NCBI GenBank assembly: GCA_013414685.1
Contig: CP058704.1
Coordinates: 2,340,890 to 2,346,855 of the forward strand
Reading direction: 5' to 3'
DNA length: 5,966 nucleotides
Source of the DNA: Parachlamydiaceae bacterium
GTDB lineage: Bacteria; Chlamydiota; Chlamydiia; Chlamydiales; Parachlamydiaceae
Position numbers and translations under genes: made by a program. Below, in pieces: positions 1-5,966 of the stretch; position 1 is the stretch's first letter, and the number at the start of each line of letters is the position of its first letter. The notes beneath the pieces were generated by a model, which saw nothing but the letters and a program-made list of their open reading frames with translations, ran no database searches and was not told the DNA's origin.

Positions 1-81
1 AAAGGCCGAATTTCGATTGATTATTTCAATTATGATGATTTAGATCGTCTTTTAAATGTCTTAGGTCTTCAAAATGATTAG
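1..81 (+). CDS. parB: ParB-type chromosome partitioning protein, C-terminal end (partial)
   Basis: Only the last 26 codons are present, in frame from base 1 to a TAG stop. The peptide has the pattern of the ParB/Spo0J C-terminal dimerisation domain: Gly-Arg-Ile-Ser-Ile-Asp-Tyr-Phe, then an acidic Asp-Asp-Leu-Asp-Arg-Leu-Leu helix ending in Val-Leu-Gly. In family members this is a beta strand followed by a leucine-rich helix that dimerises the protein. ParB binds parS sites near the origin and works with the ParA ATPase in chromosome segregation. The DNA-binding helix-turn-helix and the CTP-binding N-terminus would lie upstream of the window. The call rests on a short stretch, so another protein with a similar strand-helix tail is possible. 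Confidence 0.72.
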   Translation, partial: KGRISIDYFNYDDLDRLLNVLGLQND

Positions 82-215
82 TTTAGTTTACAATTTGATT
101 TTTCTAGCTTTTGAAATGACCAGCTAAATTGAATATTACTGACCTAAACCCTCTCAAAATATTTGTATTTGATCTTCAATTCTTTCAAATAAATCTAAAT
201 TTATAAAATTAAAGG

Positions 216-242
216 TGTTTTTTTGGTTTTTGTAAAAAAACA
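216..242 (+). terminator. AT-only hairpin, possible terminator after parB
   Basis: A perfect 9-bp stem pairs 216-224 (TG followed by seven T) with 234-242 (seven A followed by CA) around a 9-nt loop. It has no GC core and no clean T tract after it, and it lies 134 nt after the parB stop. Terminator function is therefore weak. A near-identical 18-nt sequence recurs at 3032-3049, also in a hairpin. The rest of 82-345 holds AT-rich sequence, the gene 1 promoter candidate and its ribosome binding site; I see no gene there. Confidence 0.3.
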
Positions 243-251
243 ACAACTTAT

Positions 252-280
252 TTGTTTTTATTTTTAAATTTTTGTATAAT
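252..280 (+). promoter_or_regulatory. Sigma-70-like promoter for paralogue gene 1
   Basis: A perfect -10 box TATAAT lies at 275-280, with TTGTTT at 252-257 as the -35 box and a 17-nt spacer. The -35 matches only the first three consensus bases. The implied start near 287 gives a leader of about 58 nt before the ATG at 346. The region is very AT-rich, so chance matches are expected, but the spacing is ideal. Confidence 0.55.
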
Positions 281-334
281 TATAAATATAGTTAAATTTT
301 TAAGGTTTTTGTTTTTTAATAATTAATAACCAAA

Positions 335-340
335 GTGAGG
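335..340 (+). promoter_or_regulatory. Shine-Dalgarno site of gene 1
   Basis: GTGAGG ends 5 nt before the ATG at 346. It fixes this start codon and supports the gene being real rather than a chance AT-rich frame. Confidence 0.7.
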
Positions 341-345
341 TTGTT

Positions 346-1640
346 ATGGTAGAAATAAGCAAAAAATACTTACAAGATCTTAGTGGCGATTTGCACAAAA
401 TGGAAGGGAAGCTAGGTCCAATTCCCGAGGGAAAATTTTTGGGGCATGCAGCAAGAAAAATTGAAGCTGGATGGGAGCGATTAGTAAGGGTATTTAAAGA
501 ACATAAATGGATTTCGCGTCAACAACATGAATTGACACGGCTTGAAAATAAGATTAGTAGTGTAAAGAATGACTATGAAGCTCTTTCTTCAAAAATTGAA
601 AAAGCAGCTCATGAAGGTAAACTTCAAGATTTTTAGATTTGAATGAGGCATTAGTCAAACAGTTAGATACAATGCTAAGGGTTTGTGATTTTATAGGGTC
701 AAAAGTTCAAAAGGGTAAGGTCAGAGAAGAAGATGTCAAAAAGGTAAAAGATCAGATTGAATCATTAAAAAGCAAATGTGAATCCGAAGGTAAGGAAGTT
801 TCAGCGATGATGAAATCTGAAAAGCCTGGCAAAAAGGAAGCGACAGAAGGAGAAGAATCAAAAATAGAAGGCGAAGAATCATCAGACATAGAAGGAGAAG
901 AATCAGAATCTGAAGAAGTGAAGAAAAAGAAGAATCTCCTTATCAAAAAATATCAGATTTTAAAAAGATATAGAATCTGAAGATAAAGCAGAATTAGAAG
1001 AAAAATGGAGAGGCGAAGACTTTGTTAAACTTGAGGAAGAGGAAGAAGAATTACCTGAAAATAAATCCCCCTATGACACCAAAATCGTCAGAAGGAACCC
1101 CAACATCGGTGAAAGAAACTGATTTATCAAAAGTAGCAAGCAAACTTAAAGAATATAAGGATAAAGAGGAAGCTAAAACCAAAGAACCATCAGACACACC
1201 AGAAGAATTTCATGATTTATCAGAAGGTTTAAAAGAAGCTTTTAAAACATCGGAAACTTCAACACCAAAGAAAACACCCACGCCTACGAAGACAGAATCA
1301 CCCAAAAAGGTATGCAAAAAAACCAATAGATTTATCAGCAGCAACAGAGAGATTAGAGCAAGCAAAAGCAAAAGAAAAAGCTCAATTGTCTGATGTTGCC
1401 AAGCAGGAAAAAGCTTATGAGATGCTAAAACAGGCAGTTACTAATATATATAAAGAAATTGAGGAAGATAAGTCCTTAGATCGTGTAAATTTACAAAATT
1501 TACTTAATGATCATCCAGATTTAACGCCTGATGATTATGCCGAAGTTAGCAAAAATACTTTGAAATTTGCTTACGCGCAAGCAGACAGGGAAGTTCCAAA
1601 AGAGTTTATTGAGAGAATAGATAGAGCTTTAAATCTATAA
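346..1640 (+). CDS. Paralogue 1 of an unrecognised three-gene family; reading frame interrupted
   Basis: Function unknown. The frame opens at 346 behind a good ribosome binding site and continues through pieces 346-636, 639-980, 1022-1393 and 1386-1640. These join if short runs are lengthened: T at 630-634, A at 924-928, A at 962-966, and two bases missing (or one extra) near 1067-1084 and again at A 1316-1322. Repaired, it encodes about 433 residues. Residues 1-97 hold the conserved family module, with Gly-Lys-Phe-Leu-Gly, Ile-Glu-Ala-Gly-Trp and Lys-Trp-Ile-Ser-Arg-Gln, then a helical heptad-like stretch. Next comes a Cys-containing helical region shared with genes 2 and 3, then a Glu-Ser-rich repeat and a Lys/Thr/Pro-rich linker that is probably disordered. 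The C-terminal 90 residues are helical. No signal peptide or membrane segment is seen. The gene ends before a strong terminator. A cytosolic or type III-secreted protein would both fit; nothing decides between them. Confidence 0.65.
846..905 (+). repeat. Three-copy 15-bp repeat encoding Glu-Gly-Glu-Glu-Ser
   Basis: GAAGGMGAAGAATCA occurs at 846-860, 867-881 and 891-905, with offsets of 21 and 24 bp. Copies 1 and 3 are identical and copy 2 differs by one silent base. Each copy encodes Glu-Gly-Glu-Glu-Ser within an acidic, probably unstructured part of gene 1. The near-perfect DNA identity suggests recent in-frame duplication. Confidence 0.75.
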
Positions 1641-1653
1641 TTCTTGCAACTTT

Positions 1654-1687
1654 GAATCCCCCACAATCAATAGTGGGGGATTCTTAT
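1654..1687 (+). terminator. Rho-independent terminator of gene 1
   Basis: A perfect 11-bp stem pairs 1654-1664 (GAATCCCCCAC) with 1673-1683 (GTGGGGGATTC) around an 8-nt loop, followed by a short T-rich stretch. It starts 13 nt after the gene 1 stop. Its GC core stands out strongly from the AT-rich surroundings. Being palindromic it could also act on the other strand, but no gene points that way. Confidence 0.85.
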
Positions 1688-1772
1688 TTGACTGGCGCTT
1701 GAATAAATCAATATTACATTCATTATATCTTTAGTGTTTTAAAGATAATCGTCTTATTTAAATTTAAAATAT

Positions 1773-1804
1773 TTTACATTTAATTTATTGAGTTGTGTTA
1801 TAAT
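1773..1804 (+). promoter_or_regulatory. Promoter candidate for gene 2
   Basis: TATAAT lies at 1799-1804, with TTTACA at 1773-1778 as the best -35, but the 20-nt spacer is too long for a good match. The -10 is only 17 nt before the ATG at 1822, so a start near 1811 would leave a leader of about 10 nt. No Shine-Dalgarno sequence is visible, unlike genes 1 and 3. Confidence 0.4.
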
Positions 1805-1821
1805 TAGAAAAAAGTTCTTTT

Positions 1822-3052
1822 ATGACTAAAATAACATTAAAACAATTAGAACAAAACCTTCAAAAAAGTGAAAATAAATTAAAACCCCTTGAAAAAGGGG
1901 ATTATATAGGTCGTGTGATACGTCAAATCGATGCTGGATGGGATAAGTTTATTCATCTATTCACTCAACGCAAATGGATATCCAGGCAAGAATTCGAATT
2001 AAAAACTTCAGAAAAATTTTGACTCGCTTAACGCTTATTATCAAAAACTCAATTCCCCAAAAGAGCTGGACAGATCCAAAGCTAAGATAATAAAAATTTA
2101 AGCCTCATGCAAACAATTTGCGGTCACATTCAAAAAAAGTTCATGAGAAAAATTGAGCCAAAGCGACATTATAAGTCTCGAGAAAAAATAAAAGAATTAA
2201 TCCAAGATTGTCAGAAAGAAGAAATAAAAATGAATCCACTAAACCTAGAGATTCCAAAAATACGGAGTCTGAGCCTAACACCTCGAAAACAGTTGTAAAT
2301 GCTGAAAAACCTTCTTCTGAAATTCAAAAAATCATGAAACTTTAACAAAAATACAGGAAGAAGATCGCCAAGAGGCAATTGAAGATCTTGAAAAGACTTT
2401 TGACGTGATATTAAATAGAATTTCGAGGGAAATTCAAGGCCAGGAAAGCCGTTTACCTCATTTGCCAGTGCATGTCGAAGAAACAAGATTACACAAAATT
2501 CACCTTCTTTTAAAAATATATATGAAGATTTTAGAGCGCTCGAAAAATACATTCAAAAGATGAGGTTTGGAATAATAGAGTACTCTTACTCCAAACAACT
2601 AATCTTATTAAATCGGTTTATTATGCATTAGATAAAGCAATCCCGCCTAATACATTAGAATCAATCACAGAGCTTGTGGAAAGAATTTTTCCAACAGGAA
2701 ATAAAATAGAAGAAATGGGCAAGTCCTCTCAATTAGAAAAGGAAAAACCAACTTATCAATTGCCCCCAGAAAGAATTCATCTAAGAGATAGCTTAATAAA
2801 AGAAAGGTTGGATGTGTTAAAACATTTTAGAGATAAACGTAAAAATACCTCAAAAATAGAGAAAAATTAAATAACTTAGAGAACATCATTGCTCGGTTAG
2901 AAAATAAAGACGAAGCCTTTTCTCAATTAAGAATTGAAGCATCTTATATTTTAAAAGATCTTAAAACTACTTCGGTCCTTCCTCAATTAAGATTCAAAAA
3001 TAATTATTCCTATAAAAATAAGTTTTTAATTGTTTTTGTTAAAAAACAATAA
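1822..3052 (+). CDS. Paralogue 2 of the unrecognised family; reading frame interrupted
   Basis: Function unknown. The ATG at 1822 matches the paralogues' N-termini but has no visible ribosome binding site. The frame is broken at seven A runs: 2001-2005 (two bases short), 2092-2096, 2226-2230, 2326-2331, 2512-2516, 2555-2558 and 2852-2856 (one base each). Adding these eight bases gives one frame of about 412 residues. The conserved module has Gly-Asp-Tyr-Ile-Gly, Ile-Asp-Ala-Gly-Trp and Lys-Trp-Ile-Ser-Arg-Gln. Past 2006 the repaired frame aligns with gene 1 without gaps, including the Cys-containing helix near 2107-2220. The middle is polar, with Ser/Thr/Pro residues. The C-terminal half is helical with two similar segments, each carrying a Leu-Pro step and later Lys-Asp-Glu. 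The stop may instead be near 3003 if the A run at 2995-2999 is also short. Confidence 0.6.
3029..3050 (+). terminator. AT-only hairpin at the gene 2 end
   Basis: ATTGTTTTT (3029-3037) pairs perfectly with AAAAACAAT (3042-3050) around a 4-nt loop. It overlaps the predicted stop of gene 2. With only two G-C pairs it is a weak terminator at best. Its 18-nt core differs by one base from the hairpin region at 226-243. Confidence 0.35.
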
Positions 3053-3107
3053 TATAAATTCTTATTTTTAAGATATTTATAAAAATTATGTGATTTTTAT
3101 TTAATTT

Positions 3108-3135
3108 TTGAAGTTTTTATAATAAATGTTATAAT
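3108..3135 (+). promoter_or_regulatory. Sigma-70-like promoter for gene 3
   Basis: TTGAAG (3108-3113) and TATAAT (3130-3135) are separated by 16 nt. A second TATAAT sits at 3118-3123. The downstream AATAAATATATGG resembles the sequence after the gene 1 -10 box. The implied start near 3142 leaves a leader of about 39 nt. Confidence 0.5.
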
Positions 3136-3169
3136 AAATATATGGTTTCTTAGTTTCCTTTAATAAGAA

Positions 3170-3175
3170 GGGAGG
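3170..3175 (+). promoter_or_regulatory. Shine-Dalgarno site of gene 3
   Basis: GGGAGG lies 5 nt before the ATG at 3181. It is the strongest ribosome binding site in the window and fixes the start of a gene whose first open frame is only 48 codons long. Confidence 0.8.
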
Positions 3176-3180
3176 AATAT

Positions 3181-3993
3181 ATGGTTGACGTAAGTAAACT
3201 TTCAAAAGAATTACAAATAATGCAGGCTAAACTGGAACCTGTAGAGGTTAAAGGTGAATTTAAAGGCCGTGTAGTCAATAAAATTGTTGCAGGCCTTGAA
3301 AAACTTGAGCATTTTTTAAAACCTTAAAGTGGGAGTCCAGACAGGAAAGAGTTTATAATGAAATATCTAAGCAAATAAAAGAAATCGCTAAAGATATGAG
3401 GGAATTTACTAAAGATACAGCTGTAGGAAAAGCCTATGATTCTCCCTTTTTGGTGATTTTAATAAAAATTAGGTGATCAGCTTTCCATCATGAAAATATT
3501 TGTATCTTGCTTGAAAAAACCTGATAAAGTGGATTCAGAAAAAGTTAAAACTTTAGAAGGTGAAATACAAAACTTACTTGTGATGGCGCGTAGTAGAACT
3601 GTAAAACCTGAACCAAAATGGGAAAAAGGAGTAGCAAAAAAACAAGAAGTTGTAGGTGCAAAAACCAGAAGAATCAAAAGCGAAACCTCGCTTTGGTACT
3701 CATAGAGACGAAGCATTAAGAGAAAAACATCTTGAAGCGGCAAAAGCGACTCCGTTACCAGAAGATGCCGAAACACTAAAAGATAAACTAATAGATGAAC
3801 AAAGAATTCTCATGGAAGAATATGCATCGAAAGGAGAAGTACCACCCAAAGAAATCAAAACTCTTATCGACACTTTAAAAGGTATGATTAGAGAAATGAG
3901 TGAAAGTGAAGAAGTGGATTTAGAGAAATTTCAAAAGATGCAGAAACTATTCGTGAATCTATTAAATTTTATAAAGATCATCCTATTAAATAA
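3181..3993 (+). CDS. Paralogue 3 of the unrecognised family, shortest copy; reading frame interrupted
   Basis: Function unknown. Translation from 3181 stops at 3327 after Leu-Lys-Pro. One extra A in run 3318-3321 instead continues into Lys-Trp-Glu-Ser-Arg-Gln, in exact register with genes 1 and 2. Further repairs are T 3447-3451, A 3464-3468, A 3660-3664 (two bases) and A 3933-3936. The result is about 272 residues, clearly shorter than its neighbours. The module keeps Gly-Glu-Phe-Lys-Gly and Ile-Val-Ala-Gly but has Leu where the others have Trp. A helical stretch at 3472-3590 matches the Cys-containing helix of gene 1. A short Lys/Pro/Glu linker and a charged helical C-terminus follow, ending in Asp-His-Pro-Ile-Lys. 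The acidic repeat of gene 1 is absent. A strong terminator follows 11 nt after the stop. Confidence 0.65.
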
Positions 3994-4004
3994 AGTCTTT
4001 TCTT

Positions 4005-4029
4005 GGACGGGGAATCCCCCGTCCTTTTT
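4005..4029 (+). terminator. Rho-independent terminator of gene 3
   Basis: GGACGGGG (4005-4012) pairs perfectly with CCCCGTCC (4017-4024) around a 4-nt loop, followed by five T (4025-4029). This is a classic intrinsic terminator. It separates the paralogue cluster from the VWA genes and shares the 9-mer GAATCCCCC with the gene 1 terminator. Confidence 0.9.
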
Positions 4030-4032
4030 AAA

Positions 4033-4062
4033 TTATCATTTTTATGCCCATTTTGCTATATC
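4033..4062 (+). promoter_or_regulatory. Weak promoter candidate for the VWA gene pair
   Basis: TTATCA (4033-4038) and TATATC (4057-4062) are separated by 18 nt, between the upstream terminator and the ATG at 4080. Both boxes are imperfect. A promoter is expected here because of the terminator, but the exact site is uncertain. Confidence 0.3.
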
Positions 4063-4079
4063 AGATTTAAAGGTATAGC

Positions 4080-5168
4080 ATGAAAAATTTTTCCCTTGAA
4101 ATAGATTATTTATCTTTAAGCGTAGTTTTCATAAGTATCTTGTTTGCCTACCTTTTATCCCCAAGGAAACAAAAATATGCTCATGCAACGCTTCTTTTTC
4201 TAATATTTCAAAAGTGTCAACAACCTGGAAAACGCGCTTTGCAAAACTTCCTTATTATTTAAATCTGGGCGCACTAGGGCTATTTTTAATCGCCTTTATC
4301 GATCCTCATGGATTTAGTCCTAAAAAGCCCATTACACAAACAAATCAAAATCAGCTGCCAACGGAGGGAATTGGCATTTATCTTTTACTTGACCAGTCGG
4401 GTTCCATGGCTCAGGAAGTAAGTGCTACCATTAATGGAAATCGGGTCAATATCCGCAAGGAAGATCTATTAAAACAGGTAACAAGTGAATTTGTTGAGGG
4501 AAATCCTACAGAAGAGTTGGATGGAAGACCAAACGATTTGATTGGTTTGGTGGCTTTTGCAAGGGTACCTCATGTCTTATCGCCTCTCACTTTAGACCAT
4601 AAGGCTATTTTAGATGATATTCAGAAGCTTCGGGTCGTCCAAAAGCAAGATGAAGATGGCACAGCTATGGGGTATGCCATTTATAAGACGGTGAGTTTGA
4701 TTGCGGCTACAAAACATTATGCGACAGAATTAGCACAAAAGGGCAATCCTTCTTATAACATTAAAAGTACAATTATTATATTAGTGACAGATGGTCTTCA
4801 AGATCCCAGCATTTTAGATAAAAATAGCCGCTTAAGAAATATAGGTCTTGAGGAGGCAGCCAATTATGCCAAAGAAAATGGAGTTCGGCTTTATTTGATT
4901 AATATCGACCCCAATACCTATTCCGATGAATTAGCCCCCAAAGACACCAAATGGAGCGGATCACTAAGTTGACCGGAGGTCAGCTATTTATTGTGAATGA
5001 CCCTGGAGACCTGGCTCACATCTATCGTGACATCGATCGTCTGGAAAAAGCGTGCTTCCTCAAGAGGGACTTTCTAAAGAGAAACAGCCCCATCTTTATC
5101 GTCGCATTTCTTTTTATCCTTATTTAATTGGGGCTGGAATGATTCTCTTTTTGCTGCACTTTTATTAA
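4080..5168 (+). CDS. BatA/BatB-type VWA-domain membrane protein; reading frame interrupted at three A runs
   Basis: This is an inner-membrane protein with a VWA domain, of the kind found in bat ("aerotolerance") loci, usually near a MoxR-type ATPase. The family's role is stress-related and not well defined. AAAGG lies 6 nt before the ATG. The open pieces are 4080-4262, 4214-4972 and a tail to the TAA at 5166. They join by adding one A at each of 4210-4213, 4949-4951 and 5045-5049, giving 363 residues, a normal length. Membrane segments lie near residues 11-27 and 61-74. The VWA domain starts near 98 with the MIDAS motif Asp-Gln-Ser-Gly-Ser (105-109), Thr195 and Asp238 (Thr-Asp-Gly). A final membrane helix occupies about 347-363, so the domain should face the periplasm. 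All metal-site residues are intact, arguing against a dead gene. BatA and BatB cannot be told apart here. Confidence 0.82.
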
Positions 5169-5193
5169 ATACAACTGTTTTTAGGAAAGTGCC

Positions 5194-5966
5194 ATGAACG
5201 TTGTAGACATTGTGTATGATTTTCCTTCCGCCGCTTATTTGCTCTTTCTTATTCCGCTATTTTTAGTTTTATTCTGGCTCTTCTACCAATATCGTCTTAA
5301 AGTGCTCTCTGGCTATGCCGCGAAACAAAAGTTAAATGAGCTTTTAATCCCTCGAAGAAGAGGCTATGATTGGATCAGGGCCTTTGCTTTGTGTATAGCC
5401 TGGATCGGCCTTTGTTTAGCTTTAATGCAACCAAAAGGCAACCCTCGTTATCCCGAAGAATTAACCCCAAAAGAGCAAAATGCCAATGTTTTACGCCTGC
5501 AGCCTCATGAAGTGATTTTTTTAATCGATGCTTCTGCCTCTATGTCGGTGACAGATGGACGGCTTGAGCAGTCACGCTTAGAAAATGCCAAAGAAATTGC
5601 GGATCAGGTCATTAGCAAATTGCAGGGGCAATCAGGGTCTTTATATGCCTTTACCTCAGAAGTTTCGAAATTATCGCCTCCTTCAATGGATTATCTGTTT
5701 ATGCGTTTGATGCTGCGCAATATAAATATAAACGAAGGAGATGTCAGCGGGACAGATATCAAGTCAGCCTTGCAATTTATCCATGATAATTATTTAAATC
5801 CTTCTTTGCCTTTGATTAAAACGCTTATCATCATTTCCGATGGGGGAGATAATCGTTTAGAGCAATTACAGGGAAAAGCGCGAGAAAATTATATTGAAGA
5901 GGTTGTCAGTTTATTAGGCGATCCCAAAAATGAAAAATTGCAGGTTTATACGATCGGAGTCGGGTC
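5194..5966 (+). CDS. BatA/BatB-type VWA-domain membrane protein, second of the pair (3' end outside the window)
   Basis: A single uninterrupted frame runs from the ATG at 5194 to the window edge (257 codons). AGGA at 5183-5186 sits 7 nt upstream of the ATG, and the gap from the previous stop is 25 nt, so the two genes are probably co-transcribed. Two membrane segments (about residues 13-33 and 62-80) are followed by a Leu-Ala-Leu-Met-Gln-Pro step typical of Bat proteins. The VWA domain has a complete MIDAS: Asp-Ala-Ser-Ala-Ser (112-116), Thr187 (Ser-Gly-Thr-Asp) and Asp216 (Ser-Asp-Gly-Gly). The missing end should hold the rest of the VWA fold and probably a C-terminal membrane helix. The protein likely pairs with the upstream VWA protein at the inner membrane. 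Unlike all preceding long genes, it has no frame break, even across a seven-T run. Confidence 0.85.
   Translation, partial: MNVVDIVYDFPSAAYLLFLIPLFLVLFWLFYQYRLKVLSGYAAKQKLNELLIPRRRGYDWIRAFALCIAWIGLCLALMQPKGNPRYPEELTPKEQNANVLRLQPHEVIFLIDASASMSVTDGRLEQSRLENAKEIADQVISKLQGQSGSLYAFTSEVSKLSPPSMDYLFMRLMLRNININEGDVSGTDIKSALQFIHDNYLNPSLPLIKTLIIISDGGDNRLEQLQGKARENYIEEVVSLLGDPKNEKLQVYTIGVG

Noticed and set aside
82..345. Small RNA or riboswitch in the leader of gene 1
   Set aside because: Only AT-rich hairpins are visible, with no recognisable conserved aptamer core; promoter and ribosome binding site account for the useful signals.
846..905. CRISPR-like direct repeats
   Set aside because: Units are 15 bp with 6-9 bp between them, in frame, and encode a repeated peptide; this is a coding repeat.
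752..946. Open frame on the minus strand rich in Ser, Asp and Phe
   Set aside because: It is the antisense of the acidic Glu/Ser repeat in gene 1; the low-complexity composition explains it and no ribosome binding site is seen.
1314..1325. Programmed ribosomal frameshift at the seven-A run
   Set aside because: The run looks slippery, but no pseudoknot or stimulatory site is evident, and similar breaks occur at many non-slippery short runs.
639..1640. Three further small independent genes after 346-636
   Set aside because: Their starts are TTG or internal codons without ribosome binding sites, and neighbouring pieces join smoothly by adding bases to homopolymers. They are parts of one gene.
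2211..2552. 113-codon open frame on the minus strand
   Set aside because: It lies opposite gene 2, whose joined frames match the paralogues; AT-rich antisense frames rich in Phe, Leu and Ser are expected by chance.
3477..3776. 99-codon open frame on the minus strand
   Set aside because: It is antisense to gene 3, whose + strand frame aligns with paralogue 1; no promoter or ribosome binding site supports it.
4080..4262. Separate 60-residue membrane protein
   Set aside because: One added A at 4210-4213 joins it to the downstream frame and supplies the expected N-terminal membrane segment of the VWA protein. The frame after the break is a shifted reading.

Overview
This is a low-GC bacterial window coding almost entirely on the + strand. 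It opens with the last 26 codons of a gene that looks like parB (1-81). Next come three tandem paralogues of a family I do not recognise (346-1640, 1822-3052, 3181-3993). It closes with two adjacent von Willebrand factor A (VWA) membrane proteins of the BatA/BatB type (4080-5168 and 5194 to the window end). The AT-rich content, compact genes and this gene set would suit a chlamydia-like endosymbiont (Parachlamydiales or similar). That placement is an inference; no lineage-specific marker is visible.

The central 3.7 kb is the unusual part. At first sight it breaks into many short open frames. Read by frame, they join into three long genes of about 433, 412 and 272 codons. Each has an N-terminal module with the same spaced residues (a Gly-x-x-x-Gly step, then Ile-x-Ala-Gly, then Lys-Trp-x-Ser-Arg-Gln), followed by a helical section and a charged, diverged tail. 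None shows a signal peptide or a clear membrane segment. Each has its own TATAAT-type promoter candidate. Genes 1 and 3 end in strong GC-rich hairpins and gene 2 in an AT-only hairpin, so they look like separate transcription units.

Four of the five longer genes are interrupted, and every interruption can be repaired by adding one or two bases to an A or T run. The same lesion type occurs three times in the conserved BatA-like gene. Repair of the paralogues restores gap-free alignment between them across the lesion. The simplest reading is that homopolymer lengths are under-called in this sequence, not that the genes are dead. Genuine decay cannot be excluded from the window alone.

The two VWA genes follow a clear terminator, are 25 nt apart and probably form one transcript. 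Both keep the complete metal-ion-dependent adhesion site (MIDAS) residues and the usual transmembrane segments. The second runs off the window intact.
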